Part shown: piece by piece, positions 50,465 through 59,220 of the stretch | Numbering within the stretch: position 1 is the stretch's first letter | Layout: each line of letters starts with the position of its first letter | NCBI RefSeq assembly: GCF_016907955.1 | Contig: NZ_JAFBCX010000002.1 | Span: forward strand, 186,001 to 250,000 | Origin: Lentzea nigeriaca | GTDB lineage: Bacteria; Actinomycetota; Actinomycetes; Mycobacteriales; Pseudonocardiaceae | DNA: 64,000 nucleotides | Reading direction: 5' to 3' | Translations under genes and position numbers: made by a program | The notes under the pieces: model-generated | Database searches by the model: none | What the model was told of the DNA's origin: nothing | Seen by the model: only the letters and a program-made list of their open reading frames with translations

Positions 50465-51355
50465 ATGCAGCGCATTGCGTACTTCGGACCACAAGGGACC
50501 TTCACCGAGCAGGCCGCTCTCCGCTTCGGCTCGGAACTCGTCCCGGTGGACACGATTCAGCTCGCCATCGCCTCGGTGCGCAAGGGCGAAACCGAGTTCG
50601 CGTGCGTGCCCATCGAGAACTCCGTCGAGGGCGCCGTGCCCGCGACGCTCGACGCGCTGGTGCGCGACGAACCGGTCATCGCGGTGGCCGAGACGGTGCT
50701 CGACGTTCGCTTCAGCGTCCTGGTCCGTCCCGGCACGACTGAGATCAAGACGATCGCGTCGCACCCGCACGCCCTGGCCCAGGTCCGCGAGTGGATCGCC
50801 GACACGCTGCCCGGCGTCACCTCGATCGCCACGTCGTCCACCGCGGCCGCCGCCGCCGCCGTAGAACGAGGCGAGTTCGACGCCGCCGTGACCGCCCCGG
50901 TGGCCGTGAACCACTACGAGCTCGACGAGTACGCGACGGACGTGCTGGACGTGGCCGACGCCCGCACCCGCTTCCTGCTGCTGCGCCGACCGGGCGCACT
51001 GCCTGAGCCGACCGGAGCAGACCGCACCAGCGTCGTCGTGACCACCCCCAACCGCGTGGGCGTGTTGTCCGAGCTGCTCACCGAGCTGGCGTTGCGTGGC
51101 ATCAATCTCACCGGCCTCGAATCGCGTCCCACCAAGGGCAAACTGGGGGAGTACCGCTTCTACATCGACGTCGAGGGGCACATCGCAGAACCGAGGATCG
51201 GTGACGCGCTGGCCGCGCTGCACCGACACTCGCGCGAGATCCGGTTCCTCGGGTCCTTCCCGAAGGCCGACCACGAGCCCGTCGAGGCTCACAACGACGA
51301 GTTCGCCGCAGCAGCCGCTTGGGTCGATGCTGTCAGAAAGGGCGAACGCGGGTGA
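50465..51355 (+). CDS. pheA: Prephenate dehydratase
   Basis: 296 residues, converting prephenate to phenylpyruvate in phenylalanine synthesis. Periplasmic-binding-protein-like catalytic region (IAYFGPQGTFTEQAALRF, FACVPIENSVEGAVPATLD, TRFLLLRRPG) and a C-terminal ACT domain (SVVVTTPNRVGVLSELLTELALRGINLTGLESRPTKGKLGEYRFYIDVEGH) whose GALS/ESRP-type motifs bind Phe for feedback control. ATG 50465. Its stop overlaps the mutase-like gene start (GTGA), as in mycobacteria. Confidence 0.96.
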   Translation: MQRIAYFGPQGTFTEQAALRFGSELVPVDTIQLAIASVRKGETEFACVPIENSVEGAVPATLDALVRDEPVIAVAETVLDVRFSVLVRPGTTEIKTIASHPHALAQVREWIADTLPGVTSIATSSTAAAAAAVERGEFDAAVTAPVAVNHYELDEYATDVLDVADARTRFLLLRRPGALPEPTGADRTSVVVTTPNRVGVLSELLTELALRGINLTGLESRPTKGKLGEYRFYIDVEGHIAEPRIGDALAALHRHSREIRFLGSFPKADHEPVEAHNDEFAAAAAWVDAVRKGERG

Positions 51356-51945
51356 GGTTGCTGCTGGTCAGGCACGGCGAGACGGCGTCGAACATCGAAC
51401 GCAAGCTGGACACGGCCATGCCGGGTCCGCCGCTCACCGAGCTCGGCCACAAGCAGGCCCGCGAACTGGCCGACACCCTGGCCGGCGAGGAGATCGCCGC
51501 GGTCTACGCGAGCATCGGCCTGCGCGCCCGGCAAACCGCTCTGCCGACCGCCGAACGCTTAGGCCTGCCCGTGCAGATCCTTCCCGGCATCCACGAGATC
51601 CAGGTCGGCTCCCTGGAAGGCCGCAACGACACCGAGGCCTACCGGATCTACCTGGAGACGGTCATCAAGTGGGCCGAGGGCACCCTGGACCTGGCGTTCC
51701 CCGGCGGCGGCGAGACCGGGCAGCAGGTGCTGGACCGGTTCCTCGGCGCCATCGACTCCATCCGCCAGGACGGCACCGTCATGGTCGTGACGCATGGCGG
51801 CGCGGGGCGGATGGGCGCTCTGGCGCTGGCGTCGAACGTGCCGGTGGAGCTGGCCGAGAACCTGCTGCCGAACACCGGGGTCGTGGTGCTGGAGAGCGAC
51901 GGCGACGGCTGGATGTGCCGGTCGTGGGCGGGCGTGGAACTCTAG
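51352..51945 (+). CDS. Histidine phosphatase (phosphoglycerate-mutase-like)
   Basis: 197 residues, histidine phosphatase superfamily. Phosphohistidine motif LLVRHGETASN near the N-terminus, ARQTALPTAERLG, EIQVGSLEGRND and the second His in VVTHGGAGRMG. Likely a phosphatase of small metabolites rather than a glycolytic mutase. Follows pheA with a 4-nt overlap; M. tuberculosis has the same pair (Rv3838c-Rv3837c). Confidence 0.92.
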   Translation: MRLLLVRHGETASNIERKLDTAMPGPPLTELGHKQARELADTLAGEEIAAVYASIGLRARQTALPTAERLGLPVQILPGIHEIQVGSLEGRNDTEAYRIYLETVIKWAEGTLDLAFPGGGETGQQVLDRFLGAIDSIRQDGTVMVVTHGGAGRMGALALASNVPVELAENLLPNTGVVVLESDGDGWMCRSWAGVEL

Positions 51946-51964
51946 CCCGTCGGACAATGTCCGG

Positions 51965-52243
51965 ATGACTCCTCGGGACGCGAACGACTCCGGGGCCGTG
52001 GAGACCGCCGCCGACTTCGTCGCCTACCTGAACCTGCTGTCCGAGGACCACGTCCGCGAGGTCGAAGAAGCCCGCGATCCCGGCGACTGGGCGCATTGGG
52101 ATCTCGGCGCGTTCCTGGAGGCGTGGGCGGCCTACCTGGCGGCGGTGGTCGTGGAGGGCAGACCGGACGTTCCCGAGGACCTGCTGGAGCCCTCGTGGCG
52201 GAGCTTCGCCCAGCACCTCGACGCGGCCCGCCGCTACGAGTGA
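51965..52243 (+). CDS. Small acidic hypothetical protein (DUF7660-like)
   Basis: 92 residues: TAADFVAYLNLLSEDHVREVEEARDPGDWAHWDLGAFLEAWAAYLAAVV. The pattern of a short N-terminal helix, a W-x-x-x-x-L-x-x-FLEA-W motif and a Trp/Ala-rich helix resembles immunity- or SUKH-associated small proteins such as DUF7660, but this is from pattern memory. ATG 51965, 19 nt after the mutase-like gene. It overlaps no other gene and ends against the convergent zincin gene. Confidence 0.7.
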   Translation: MTPRDANDSGAVETAADFVAYLNLLSEDHVREVEEARDPGDWAHWDLGAFLEAWAAYLAAVVVEGRPDVPEDLLEPSWRSFAQHLDAARRYE

Positions 52244-52594
52244 CTAACCCCAGCCCAGTTCGTGCAGCTTCGCGTCGTCCACCCCGAAGTGGTGCGCGAT
52301 CTCGTGCACCACGGTGATCACCACTTCCTCCACGACGTCGTCCTCCGAGTCGCAGATGTCGAGGATCGCCTCGCGGTAGATGAAGATGTGGTCCGGCAGT
52401 GCGCCGCCGTAGTCCGAGTTGCGCTCGGTCAGCGCGATGCCCTGGTACAGCCCGAGCAGTGACGGCTCGTCGGGGTTGCGGTCCTCGACCAGCACCACCA
52501 CGTTGTTCATGGCGTGCATGAACTCGGGTGGGATCATGTCCAGGGCTTCTTCGACCAGCTCGTCGAAGCGAGCCCTGGTCATCTCGACGGTCAT
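52244..52594 (-). CDS. Metallopeptidase (zincin-like, Rv3836-type)
   Basis: 116 residues. HExxH zinc site with third ligand: VVHEIAHHFGVDD (HExxHxxxxxD). Preceded by RFDELVEEALDMIPPEFMHAMNNVVVLVEDR, the conserved minimal metalloprotease domain of this actinobacterial family. Substrate unknown. ATG 52594 overlaps the septum-formation stop (ATGA), so it is the second gene of a two-gene operon; the same order occurs in mycobacteria between pheA and serS. Confidence 0.93.
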   Translation of the reverse strand: MTVEMTRARFDELVEEALDMIPPEFMHAMNNVVVLVEDRNPDEPSLLGLYQGIALTERNSDYGGALPDHIFIYREAILDICDSEDDVVEEVVITVVHEIAHHFGVDDAKLHELGWG

Positions 52595-53679
52595 CGGTTC
52601 TCGGTGGTCGTGGTGGGTGCGCTTGAGGACGACGGCTTGTCCGGCTTGCCGGAGTCCGAAGGCTTGGCCGAGTCCGACGGCTTGCCGGTCTCCGAGTGCA
52701 GCGGGGCGCCGGTCGGCTCGTCCTGGGGCTTCACCGCGGTGGTCTGGGGTGGGTTCGCCGTGGTCAGCGGGGCGCCGTTGGGGTTGCGGACGCTGTCCTT
52801 CCAGGCCACCAGGTTGTTGCCCTGGGGAACGGCGCCGATCTTGCAGTTGGCCTTGCGGGAGCCGACGGCCCAGCTCTTGTCGGAGCGGGTGTCCCAGGTG
52901 ACGAGCAGGTTCTTGGCCTTCAGGTCGGCGCCGCCGGTGTACTCGTTGGCGATGGCCGCGCACTTCTCCGACATGATCGCGTCCTGCTTGTCGGTCGGCA
53001 GGAAATCGCCCTCGGGGTGCTGGACGACGCCGATGATCTCGAACGCGTGCGGCTGGGCGCAGTCGACCGGGTCGCCGACCGTGTTGTTCTCGCCCAGCGC
53101 CAGGCAGATGCCGGGGTCGTAGACGTTCGACTGGTCCTGGTTCTTCGCGCTGCCGAACGACGGGAGGGCGGCTCCGGACGGCGCGGTGACCTGCAGGCCG
53201 CAGCGGAGCTGGCGGTAGCCGCTCGACCAGCGGTGCTCGTCGGGGTTCAGCGTGCTGACGCCGTACTTGCCCTCCGGGTCGAGCTTGTCGGACATGTACG
53301 TCTTCGCCGCCTGCGCGCAGTGCTCCTGCGCGATCTTCTCCCAGGCCTCGGCGTTCGGGAACGGCGCTTCCTTGGGGTACTGCGCGGTGATGTCGGCGGT
53401 GCCGGTGACCTCGAAGCGGTGGGCGGCGCCGCAGTCGACCTTCTGCGCGTCGGAGAGATCTGCCTTCTCCCAGTTCAGGCACTCGCCAGCGTTCGCCTGG
53501 TAGGCCGCGTTGACGAGCTCGCGCTTGGTGCTGAGCGGGCCTCCTGCCAGCACGGACGTGAACGCGGACAACATCAGCAGGGCGAACGCTCCGACGAAAG
53601 CGCCGACCATCACAAGCCGCGTGTCGCGGATGTGACCTGATCGACTCAACCAACCGGCGCTCGGAGACATCTCATCCAT
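52591..53679 (-). CDS. Septum-formation family membrane protein
   Basis: 362 residues. Short cytoplasmic N-terminus, one membrane helix (LVMVGAFVGAFALLMLSAFTSVLAG), then two repeats of an extracytoplasmic domain with Cys pairs (GECLNWEKADLSDAQKVDCGAAHRFEVTGTADI and GICLALGENNTVGDPVDCAQPHAFEIIGV), and a Ser/Thr/Pro/Lys-rich tail. Matches the septum formation domain family of actinobacteria (Rv3835-like). ATG 53679 chosen; ATG 53670 is possible. Probably acts at the cell envelope. Confidence 0.9.
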   Translation of the reverse strand: MDEMSPSAGWLSRSGHIRDTRLVMVGAFVGAFALLMLSAFTSVLAGGPLSTKRELVNAAYQANAGECLNWEKADLSDAQKVDCGAAHRFEVTGTADITAQYPKEAPFPNAEAWEKIAQEHCAQAAKTYMSDKLDPEGKYGVSTLNPDEHRWSSGYRQLRCGLQVTAPSGAALPSFGSAKNQDQSNVYDPGICLALGENNTVGDPVDCAQPHAFEIIGVVQHPEGDFLPTDKQDAIMSEKCAAIANEYTGGADLKAKNLLVTWDTRSDKSWAVGSRKANCKIGAVPQGNNLVAWKDSVRNPNGAPLTTANPPQTTAVKPQDEPTGAPLHSETGKPSDSAKPSDSGKPDKPSSSSAPTTTTENR

Positions 53680-53802
53680 GATGCCCGTGCTGTGTGAGAC
53701 GGCTGTGCGCCGGGTTGGGTCGAGTGTTGCTATTAGGACACTCGTCACTCAATCGGCCGTGTTTCAGCTGCTTCGCTCGGTACCTTGCCCGCGGGAGTGG
53801 TG

Positions 53803-54438
53803 ATGACTGACAACAACCTGCCAGAACCTGGCCAGCCGACGCCCCAACCAGGGCAGCCCGGCGAGCCGCAACAGCCGCCGCCGTACCAGCCTGCCCCGCA
53901 GCCGCAACCGCCCGTGAAGGGCAAGGGCAGCATGCGCCAGCAGCAGGCGGGCGTGACGCAGCCGCGTCAGCCGACGGTCGCCGAGCAGCGTGCTCGTGCC
54001 GCCGCGTTGAAGGCTCAGCAGGAGCGGTTCGCCGCCGAGTCCGCCGCGTTCGAGAAGCGCCGCAAGACGCGCAAGCGCCTGCTCATCGGTGGCGGTGTCA
54101 CCGTGGGTGTCGTGGCGCTGGTCGCGATCTGGTACGCGGCCGCCAGCCCGAAGAACGTCACGGCGCAGTGCACGGACCAGAACAACGTCATCGTCGACGA
54201 CGACTACTGCTCCGACAGCTACTACCGCAGCCACGGCGGGTACTCGAGCGGTGGCTTCATCTACATCGGTGGCAGCTCGTACCGCTACAACTACGGCGGC
54301 TCGGGCGTCGTCGGACAGAAGGTCACGGGCGGCAGCTACACCATCCCCAAGGGTGCGAACGTCGCCACCAAGTCCGGCACGACGGTGCAGCGCGGCGGCT
54401 TCGGCATCAGCAGCGGCTCGTCCAGCAGCGGAGGCTGA
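53803..54438 (+). CDS. Pro-rich membrane protein with DUF1190-like C-terminus
   Basis: 211 residues. N-terminal 45 residues almost all Pro, Gln and Gly, a charged helix (VAEQRARAAALKAQQERFAAESAAFEKRRKTRKR), one membrane helix (LLIGGGVTVGVVALVAIWY) and a Tyr/Gly/Ser-rich external part with two Cys (CTDQNN, DYCSDS). It ends TVQRGGFGISSG, close to the RGGFG motif ending E. coli YgiB/YjfM (DUF1190). It heads a three-gene set with an ATP-grasp enzyme and DUF350, the same partners as in E. coli yjfM-yjfC-yjfL. ATG 53803 follows GGGAG. Confidence 0.78.
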   Translation: MTDNNLPEPGQPTPQPGQPGEPQQPPPYQPAPQPQPPVKGKGSMRQQQAGVTQPRQPTVAEQRARAAALKAQQERFAAESAAFEKRRKTRKRLLIGGGVTVGVVALVAIWYAAASPKNVTAQCTDQNNVIVDDDYCSDSYYRSHGGYSSGGFIYIGGSSYRYNYGGSGVVGQKVTGGSYTIPKGANVATKSGTTVQRGGFGISSGSSSSGG

Positions 54439-54444
54439 CCGAAG

Positions 54445-55608
54445 TTGCGTCGAGAAACCTCGCAACCGCGGCCGAACTGGCAGCGCACAGTGTCGGACCA
54501 GGGGTTGGTCTTCGGCCTGCCCGCGAAGTACGCCGACGGCGCCGACCGGCCCTACTGGGACGAGTCGGTGCACTACGTGTTCGAGATGAGCGAGATCCTC
54601 TCGCTGGAAGCCGACGTCGAGCTGCTCCACTCCATGTGCCTCGACGCGGTCGACAACGTGGTGCTGACCGAGCGCTACCGGGACTTCGGCATCCCCGAGT
54701 GGGTCTGGCCGCACATCGCCGAGTCGTGGCGCCGCCGCGACCCGCACGTCTACGGCCGCTTCGACCTGCGCTACGACGGGTCTGGCCCGGCGAAGCTGCT
54801 CGAGTACAACGCCGACACCCCCACGTCGTTGCTCGAGGCCGCCTACATCCAGTGGTACTGGAAGACCGACGTCTTCCCGGACGACGACCAGTGGAACTCG
54901 CTGCACGAGCGGCTGGTCGAGCGGTGGGCGGAGATCGGCGCCAAGCTGCCCTCCGGTGAGCTGCACTTCAGCTGGTCGAGCGCCGACCCGTCCGGCGAGG
55001 ACCACCTCACCGCCGCCTGCCTGCAGGAGACGGCCGCGGAGGCCGGCCTGAACACCGTGGGCATCGCGATGGAGGACATCGGCTGGGACACGCTGCTCAA
55101 CCGGTTCGTCGACCTCGAAGAGGCCCCGATGAGCACGGCGTTCAAGCTCTACCCGTGGGAGTGGGTGGTCGAGGAGCAGTTCGGCCGCCACGCCGTCGAG
55201 TCGTTGCCCGGCACGCTGTGGATCGAGCCGCTGTGGAAGATGCTGCTCTCCAACAAGGCGCTGCTCGCGATCCTGTGGGAGATGTACCCGGGCCACCCCA
55301 ACCTGCTCCCTGCCTACCTGAACAACCCCGGCATGCTCACCGAGTACGTGCGCAAACCGCTGCTCGGCCGCGAGGGTTCGAACATCCAGATCGTCGCTCC
55401 CGGCTACGAGACACAGACCGGTGGCGTGTACGGCAAAGAAGGTTTCGTGTACCAGCTGTTCGATCCGCTTCCGGACTTCGACGGCTACCGCCCCGCATTG
55501 GGTGCCTGGGTCGTCGGCGACACGTCGGCAGGCCTCGGCATCCGGGAAACGGTCGGTCTCGTGACCGACGATGGCGCGGCGTTCGTGCCGCATCGAATTG
55601 TTGAGTAA
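54445..55608 (+). CDS. Glutathionylspermidine-synthase-like ATP-grasp ligase (YgiC/YjfC)
   Basis: 387 residues, the synthetase half only (no amidase). Family features: TYWDESVHYVFE-like region, FDLRYDGSGPAKLLEYNADTPTSLLEAA, SSADPSGEDHLTA, EPLWKMLLSNKALLAILWEMYPGHPNLLPAYL, VRKPLLGREGSNIQI and GVYGKEGFVYQ. It should form an amide bond using ATP; the acceptor may be a peptide or protein rather than spermidine. TTG 54445 lies 6 nt after the upstream stop. Middle gene of the triad. Confidence 0.92.
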   Translation: MRRETSQPRPNWQRTVSDQGLVFGLPAKYADGADRPYWDESVHYVFEMSEILSLEADVELLHSMCLDAVDNVVLTERYRDFGIPEWVWPHIAESWRRRDPHVYGRFDLRYDGSGPAKLLEYNADTPTSLLEAAYIQWYWKTDVFPDDDQWNSLHERLVERWAEIGAKLPSGELHFSWSSADPSGEDHLTAACLQETAAEAGLNTVGIAMEDIGWDTLLNRFVDLEEAPMSTAFKLYPWEWVVEEQFGRHAVESLPGTLWIEPLWKMLLSNKALLAILWEMYPGHPNLLPAYLNNPGMLTEYVRKPLLGREGSNIQIVAPGYETQTGGVYGKEGFVYQLFDPLPDFDGYRPALGAWVVGDTSAGLGIRETVGLVTDDGAAFVPHRIVE

Positions 55609-55629
55609 GACTCCGAAAGGGAACAGCAC

Positions 55630-56085
55630 ATGACGACCACGCTGCTCGCGTTGGATCCCGGCTTCGGCGCGACCCTGGGTCGGAACATCGGCGCGATCGC
55701 GCTGTACGCCGTCGTCGGGCTCGTCCTCATGGTCTTCGGCTTCTACGCGATCGACTGGACCACGCCGGGCAAGCTGTCCACCCTCGTCCGCAACGGCGCC
55801 CCGAACGCGGTCATCGTGACCGCCTCCGGCCTGCTGTCGATGGCGTTCATCGTCGTCATCGCCATCACCAGCTCGGTGGGCAAGCTCGACGAGGGTCTGC
55901 TGTCCGCCCTGGTCTACGGCCTGGTCGGCATCATCGTGCAGGTCGCGGCCGTCCGGTTGCTGGAGTGGGTGACCAAGCTCGACATCGGTTCGATCATCGA
56001 GTCGGACCAGTTCGCGCCGGCTTCCGCCGTCGTCGCGTCGGCGCACGTCGCCCTGGGTCTCGTGGTGGCCGTCGCCATCAGCTGA
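55630..56085 (+). CDS. DUF350 membrane protein
   Basis: 151 residues, four membrane helices in two DUF350 repeats: NIGAIALYAVVGLVLMVFGFYAIDWTTPGKL and VIVTASGLLSMAFIVVIAITSS, then SALVYGLVGIIVQVAAVRLLE. Counterpart of E. coli YjfL, always near the ATP-grasp gene. Role unknown, perhaps a membrane anchor or pore for the modified product. ATG 55630 follows GAAAGGGAA. Followed by an inverted repeat before serS. Confidence 0.92.
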   Translation: MTTTLLALDPGFGATLGRNIGAIALYAVVGLVLMVFGFYAIDWTTPGKLSTLVRNGAPNAVIVTASGLLSMAFIVVIAITSSVGKLDEGLLSALVYGLVGIIVQVAAVRLLEWVTKLDIGSIIESDQFAPASAVVASAHVALGLVVAVAIS

Positions 56086-56100
56086 TCGCACGCTTCGCGC

Positions 56101-56158
56101 AGTCCCCGCCCGTACCGCGTTCCGGATATCCGGATGAGACGTGGAACGGGCGGGGACT
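56101..56158. repeat. 12-bp inverted repeat between DUF350 gene and serS
   Basis: AGTCCCCGCCCG (56101-56112) and its exact complement (56147-56158) enclose 34 nt that contain GTTCC/GGAAC and TCCGGATATCCGGA pairing, allowing an extended stem. It lies 13 nt before the serS GTG. It may terminate the triad operon or act on serS; it does not look like a T-box (no obvious specifier/antiterminator layout). Confidence 0.5.
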
Positions 56159-56170
56159 ACCCTTTTCAGG

Positions 56171-57424
56171 GTGATTGACCTCAAGGTGTTGCGCGAGAAC
56201 CCGGAGATCGTGCGCGCTTCGCAGCGCGCCCGCGGCGAGGACGAGGGTGTCGTCGACTCCCTGCTGTCCGCTGACGAGCGCCGGCGGACCGCCATCTCCC
56301 GCGCGGACACCCTGCGTGCCGAGCAGAAGGTGCTCGGCAAGGAGGTCGGCAAGGCCAAGGGCGACGAGCGCAACGCGCTGCTCGCCAAGGCGAAGGACCT
56401 GGCCGCCGAGGTCAAGGCCGCCGAGGCCGAGCAGAACGCCACCGCCGAGGAGGTCAACGAGCTCCTCGCCAAGATCCCCAACCTGGTGCACCCGGACGCG
56501 CCGGTCGGCGGTGAGGACGACTTCGTCGTGCTCAAGACGGTGGGTGAGCCGCGCGAGTTCGACTTCGAGCCGCAGGACCACCTCGACCTGGGCACCAAGC
56601 TCGGCGCGATCGACATGGAGCGCGGCGCCAAGGTCGGCGGCAGCCGGTTCTACTTCCTCAAGGGCGTCGGCGCGCAGCTCGAGCTCGCGCTGCTCAACAT
56701 GGCCGCCCAGCAGGCCACGGCCAACGGGTTCCAGCTCATGATCACGCCCACGCTGGTGCGGCCGGAGATCATGGCGGGTACCGGGTTCCTCGGCGCGCAC
56801 TCGAGCGAGATCTACCACCTGCCGAACGACGACCTGTACCTCGTCGGCACGTCGGAGGTGCCGCTCGCGGGCTACCACGCCGACGAGATCCTCGACGGCG
56901 AGAAGCGGTACGCGGGCTGGTCGTCGTGCTACCGGCGCGAGGCCGGGTCGTACGGCAAGGACACCCGCGGCATCATCCGCGTGCACCAGTTCAACAAGGT
57001 CGAGATGTTCTCCTACGTGAAGCCCGAGGACGCCGAGGCCGAGCATGCCCGGCTGCTCGCGTGGGAAGAGGAGATGCTCGCCAAGATCGAGGTGCCCTAC
57101 CGCGTCATCGACACGGCCACCGGCGACCTCGGCATGTCGGCGCACCGCAAGTTCGACTGCGAGGCGTGGGTGCCGACGCAGCAGAAGTACCGCGAGCTGA
57201 CCTCGACGTCGAACTGCACCACGTTCCAGGCGCGCCGGCTCAACGTGCGCTACCGCGACGAGAACGGCAAGTCGCAGATCGCCGCCACGCTGAACGGCAC
57301 GCTGGCGACCACGCGGTGGATCGTCGCGATCCTGGAGAACCACCAGAACGCCGACGGCTCCGTCACCGTCCCCGAGGCCATGCGGCCGTTCATGGGCGGC
57401 CAGGAAGTGCTCAAGCCGCAGTAG
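56171..57424 (+). CDS. serS: Seryl-tRNA synthetase
   Basis: 417 residues, class II synthetase charging tRNA-Ser (and tRNA-Sec where present). N-terminal coiled-coil arm (about 25-105: [21 protein letters not shown] ... [19 protein letters not shown]), motif 1 near [15 protein letters not shown] [19 protein letters not shown], motif 2 [28 protein letters not shown] and motif 3 [22 protein letters not shown] 56171 ([17 protein letters not shown]) is the conserved start. End of the pheA to serS block. Confidence 0.97.
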   Translation: MIDLKVLRENPEIVRASQRARGEDEGVVDSLLSADERRRTAISRADTLRAEQKVLGKEVGKAKGDERNALLAKAKDLAAEVKAAEAEQNATAEEVNELLAKIPNLVHPDAPVGGEDDFVVLKTVGEPREFDFEPQDHLDLGTKLGAIDMERGAKVGGSRFYFLKGVGAQLELALLNMAAQQATANGFQLMITPTLVRPEIMAGTGFLGAHSSEIYHLPNDDLYLVGTSEVPLAGYHADEILDGEKRYAGWSSCYRREAGSYGKDTRGIIRVHQFNKVEMFSYVKPEDAEAEHARLLAWEEEMLAKIEVPYRVIDTATGDLGMSAHRKFDCEAWVPTQQKYRELTSTSNCTTFQARRLNVRYRDENGKSQIAATLNGTLATTRWIVAILENHQNADGSVTVPEAMRPFMGGQEVLKPQ

Positions 57425-57534
57425 GCGGCCCAGCCGGCCCAACCAGCCGGTCCGGTACAGTGGCTACCCGTCCGCGCCCGGCGAATCCGCTGGTGGCGTG
57501 GGTTACACGGCAACCGACGGGCAGGACGGACCAG

Positions 57535-58233
57535 GTGGCGAACCGCATTCACGAGACCGCGATCATCGGTGCGGAGGTCGAGCTCGGCGACGACAACGTC
57601 ATCGGCCCCTACACGGTGATCGCCGGTCCGTGCCGGATCGGTGACGGCAACTTCATCGGACCGCACGTGAGCATCGGCGGGCCGGCCGAATACCTCAGCG
57701 CACCGCACGTCGCGGGCTGGGACGGCGAGGTCGAGGGCCCCGGTGTGGTGATCGGCGACCGCAACCGCATCCGCGAGTTCGTCACGATCAACCAGGGCGT
57801 CACGGACGCCACCAGGGTCGGCAACGACAACTACGTCATGGGCCGCGCGCACATCGCGCACGACTGCGTGGTCGACAACAACGTCGTCATCACGAGCGCC
57901 GTGCAGATCGCCGGGCACTGCCACGTGTGGTCGGGCAGCAACATCGGCCTCGGCACCGTCGTGCACCAGGGCGTGCAGATCGGGCCCGGCGCGATGGTCG
58001 GCCTCGGCTCCGCCATCCGCAAGGAGGTGGGTGCGTTCACGATCACGCTGGGCAACCCCGCCCGCACGACCGGCGTCAACGTCATCGGCCTGCAGCGCCG
58101 CGGGTGCGGCGAGGAATCAATCGCCGCGCTCACGGGTTTCCTCACGGGGAAGGAGCCGGAGGTTCCCGCCGGTCTGCCGGAGGAGCTCACCACCCTGCTG
58201 AAGGCGTGGACCCAGCGCGCCGAGCAGCACTGA
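57535..58233 (+). CDS. LpxA-like acyl-ACP:UDP-sugar O-acyltransferase
   Basis: 232 residues of left-handed beta-helix hexapeptide repeats. Close in pattern to LpxA: IREFVTINQGVTD, VMGRAHIAHDC with His109 at the position of the catalytic His125 of E. coli LpxA, and GVNVIGLQRRG near the C-terminus. LpxA transfers a 3-hydroxyacyl from ACP to UDP-GlcNAc for lipid A, which actinomycetes lack; another acyl-sugar is implied. The C-terminal helical part is shortened. GTG 57535. The ACP gene follows after 32 nt. Confidence 0.9.
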   Translation: MANRIHETAIIGAEVELGDDNVIGPYTVIAGPCRIGDGNFIGPHVSIGGPAEYLSAPHVAGWDGEVEGPGVVIGDRNRIREFVTINQGVTDATRVGNDNYVMGRAHIAHDCVVDNNVVITSAVQIAGHCHVWSGSNIGLGTVVHQGVQIGPGAMVGLGSAIRKEVGAFTITLGNPARTTGVNVIGLQRRGCGEESIAALTGFLTGKEPEVPAGLPEELTTLLKAWTQRAEQH

Positions 58234-58265
58234 CGCCGTCCACGCACCGATTCGGAAGAGAGAAC

Positions 58266-58499
58266 ATGAACGACCGCCTTCGCGCTGTTTTCGTCGACGC
58301 CCTGCAGCTGGACGACGACGTCGACGTCGAAAGTCTCAAGTACCGCGACATCGAGGCGTGGGACTCGGTCGGCCACATGGCGCTGATCGCGGCCATCGAG
58401 GACGAGTTCGACGTGCAGTTCGAGACCGAGCAGGTCATCGACATGAGCAGTTTCAAGGTCGCCGTCGACATGCTCAAGGGTCTCGGCGTCAGTGAGTGA
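58266..58499 (+). CDS. Acyl carrier protein
   Basis: 77 residues, one ACP domain with phosphopantetheine site Ser34 (IEAWDSVGHMALIAAIEDEFDVQF). The DSVGHM motif resembles carrier proteins of dedicated pathways more than FabF-type AcpP (DSLD). ATG 58266 follows GGAAGAGA. Overlaps the SDR start by 8 nt. Probably carries the acyl chain handled by the flanking enzymes. Confidence 0.93.
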   Translation: MNDRLRAVFVDALQLDDDVDVESLKYRDIEAWDSVGHMALIAAIEDEFDVQFETEQVIDMSSFKVAVDMLKGLGVSE

Positions 58500-59220
58500 T
58501 TTCACTGGCAAGGTCGCGGTCGTCACCGGCGGCACGCGGGGCATCGGCTTCGCGACCGCACGGGCTCTGCGCGAAGCCGGTGCGACCGTCGTTCTGACGG
58601 GCAGGGACGAGGAGACGGCCGCCAAGAGGGCGCAGGAGATCGACGCGCACGGCGTGGCGCTCGACGTCTCGGACTCGGCCGCGGTGAAGGACGTCTTCAA
58701 GGCGATCGCCAAGGAGCACGGCCGCATCGACGTGCTCGTCGCCAGCGCTGGTGTGCTGGAGGGCGGGCTGATCGGCATGCTCACCGACGAGCACGTCGCG
58801 ACGACGCTCAGCACGAACGTCGCGGGCACCATCGCCTGCGTGCAGGCCGCCGCGCGCGCCATGATGCGCAAGCGCAGCGGCTCGATCGTGCTGCTCGGGT
58901 CGATCGTGGGCGAGCGCGGCAACGCCGGTCAGGCCGTCTACGCCGCGTCGAAGGCCGCGCTCAGCGCGTTCGCCAAGTCCGCGGCGAAGGAGCTCGGGCG
59001 CAGCGGCATCCGCGTCAACGCGGTCGCGCCCGGCGTGATCCAGACCGACCTCATCGCCGAGCAGTCCGACGAGGTGCTCGCGAAGATCAAGGACGACACG
59101 GCCCTGCGCCGCCTCGGCACGGCCGACGAGGTCGCGAAGGTGATCGCGTTCCTGGCGGGTGACGACGCGTCGTTCGTGACCGGCCAGGTGCTCGGGATCG
59201 ACGGAGGACTGGTGCTGTGA
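58492..59220 (+). CDS. SDR-family oxidoreductase (FabG-like)
   Basis: 242 residues, classical short-chain dehydrogenase. NAD(P)-binding TGGTRGIG (12-19), Asn109, catalytic Ser137 (LLGSIVG), Tyr150 and Lys154 (YAASK). Similar to FabG, so reduction of a 3-oxoacyl-ACP to 3-hydroxyacyl-ACP is likely, giving a substrate for the LpxA-like transferase. GTG 58492 overlaps the ACP gene; the ligase start overlaps its stop (GTGA). Confidence 0.93.
   Translation: MSDFTGKVAVVTGGTRGIGFATARALREAGATVVLTGRDEETAAKRAQEIDAHGVALDVSDSAAVKDVFKAIAKEHGRIDVLVASAGVLEGGLIGMLTDEHVATTLSTNVAGTIACVQAAARAMMRKRSGSIVLLGSIVGERGNAGQAVYAASKAALSAFAKSAAKELGRSGIRVNAVAPGVIQTDLIAEQSDEVLAKIKDDTALRRLGTADEVAKVIAFLAGDDASFVTGQVLGIDGGLVL

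Noticed and set aside
49811..51292. 493-codon minus-strand frame reading through pheA into the macro-domain gene
   Set aside because: Only the last 188 codons resemble a protein family; the rest is antisense to pheA, so the start was set at 50377.
56086..56170. T-box leader for serS
   Set aside because: Dyad present, but no specifier loop or antiterminator consensus could be identified.
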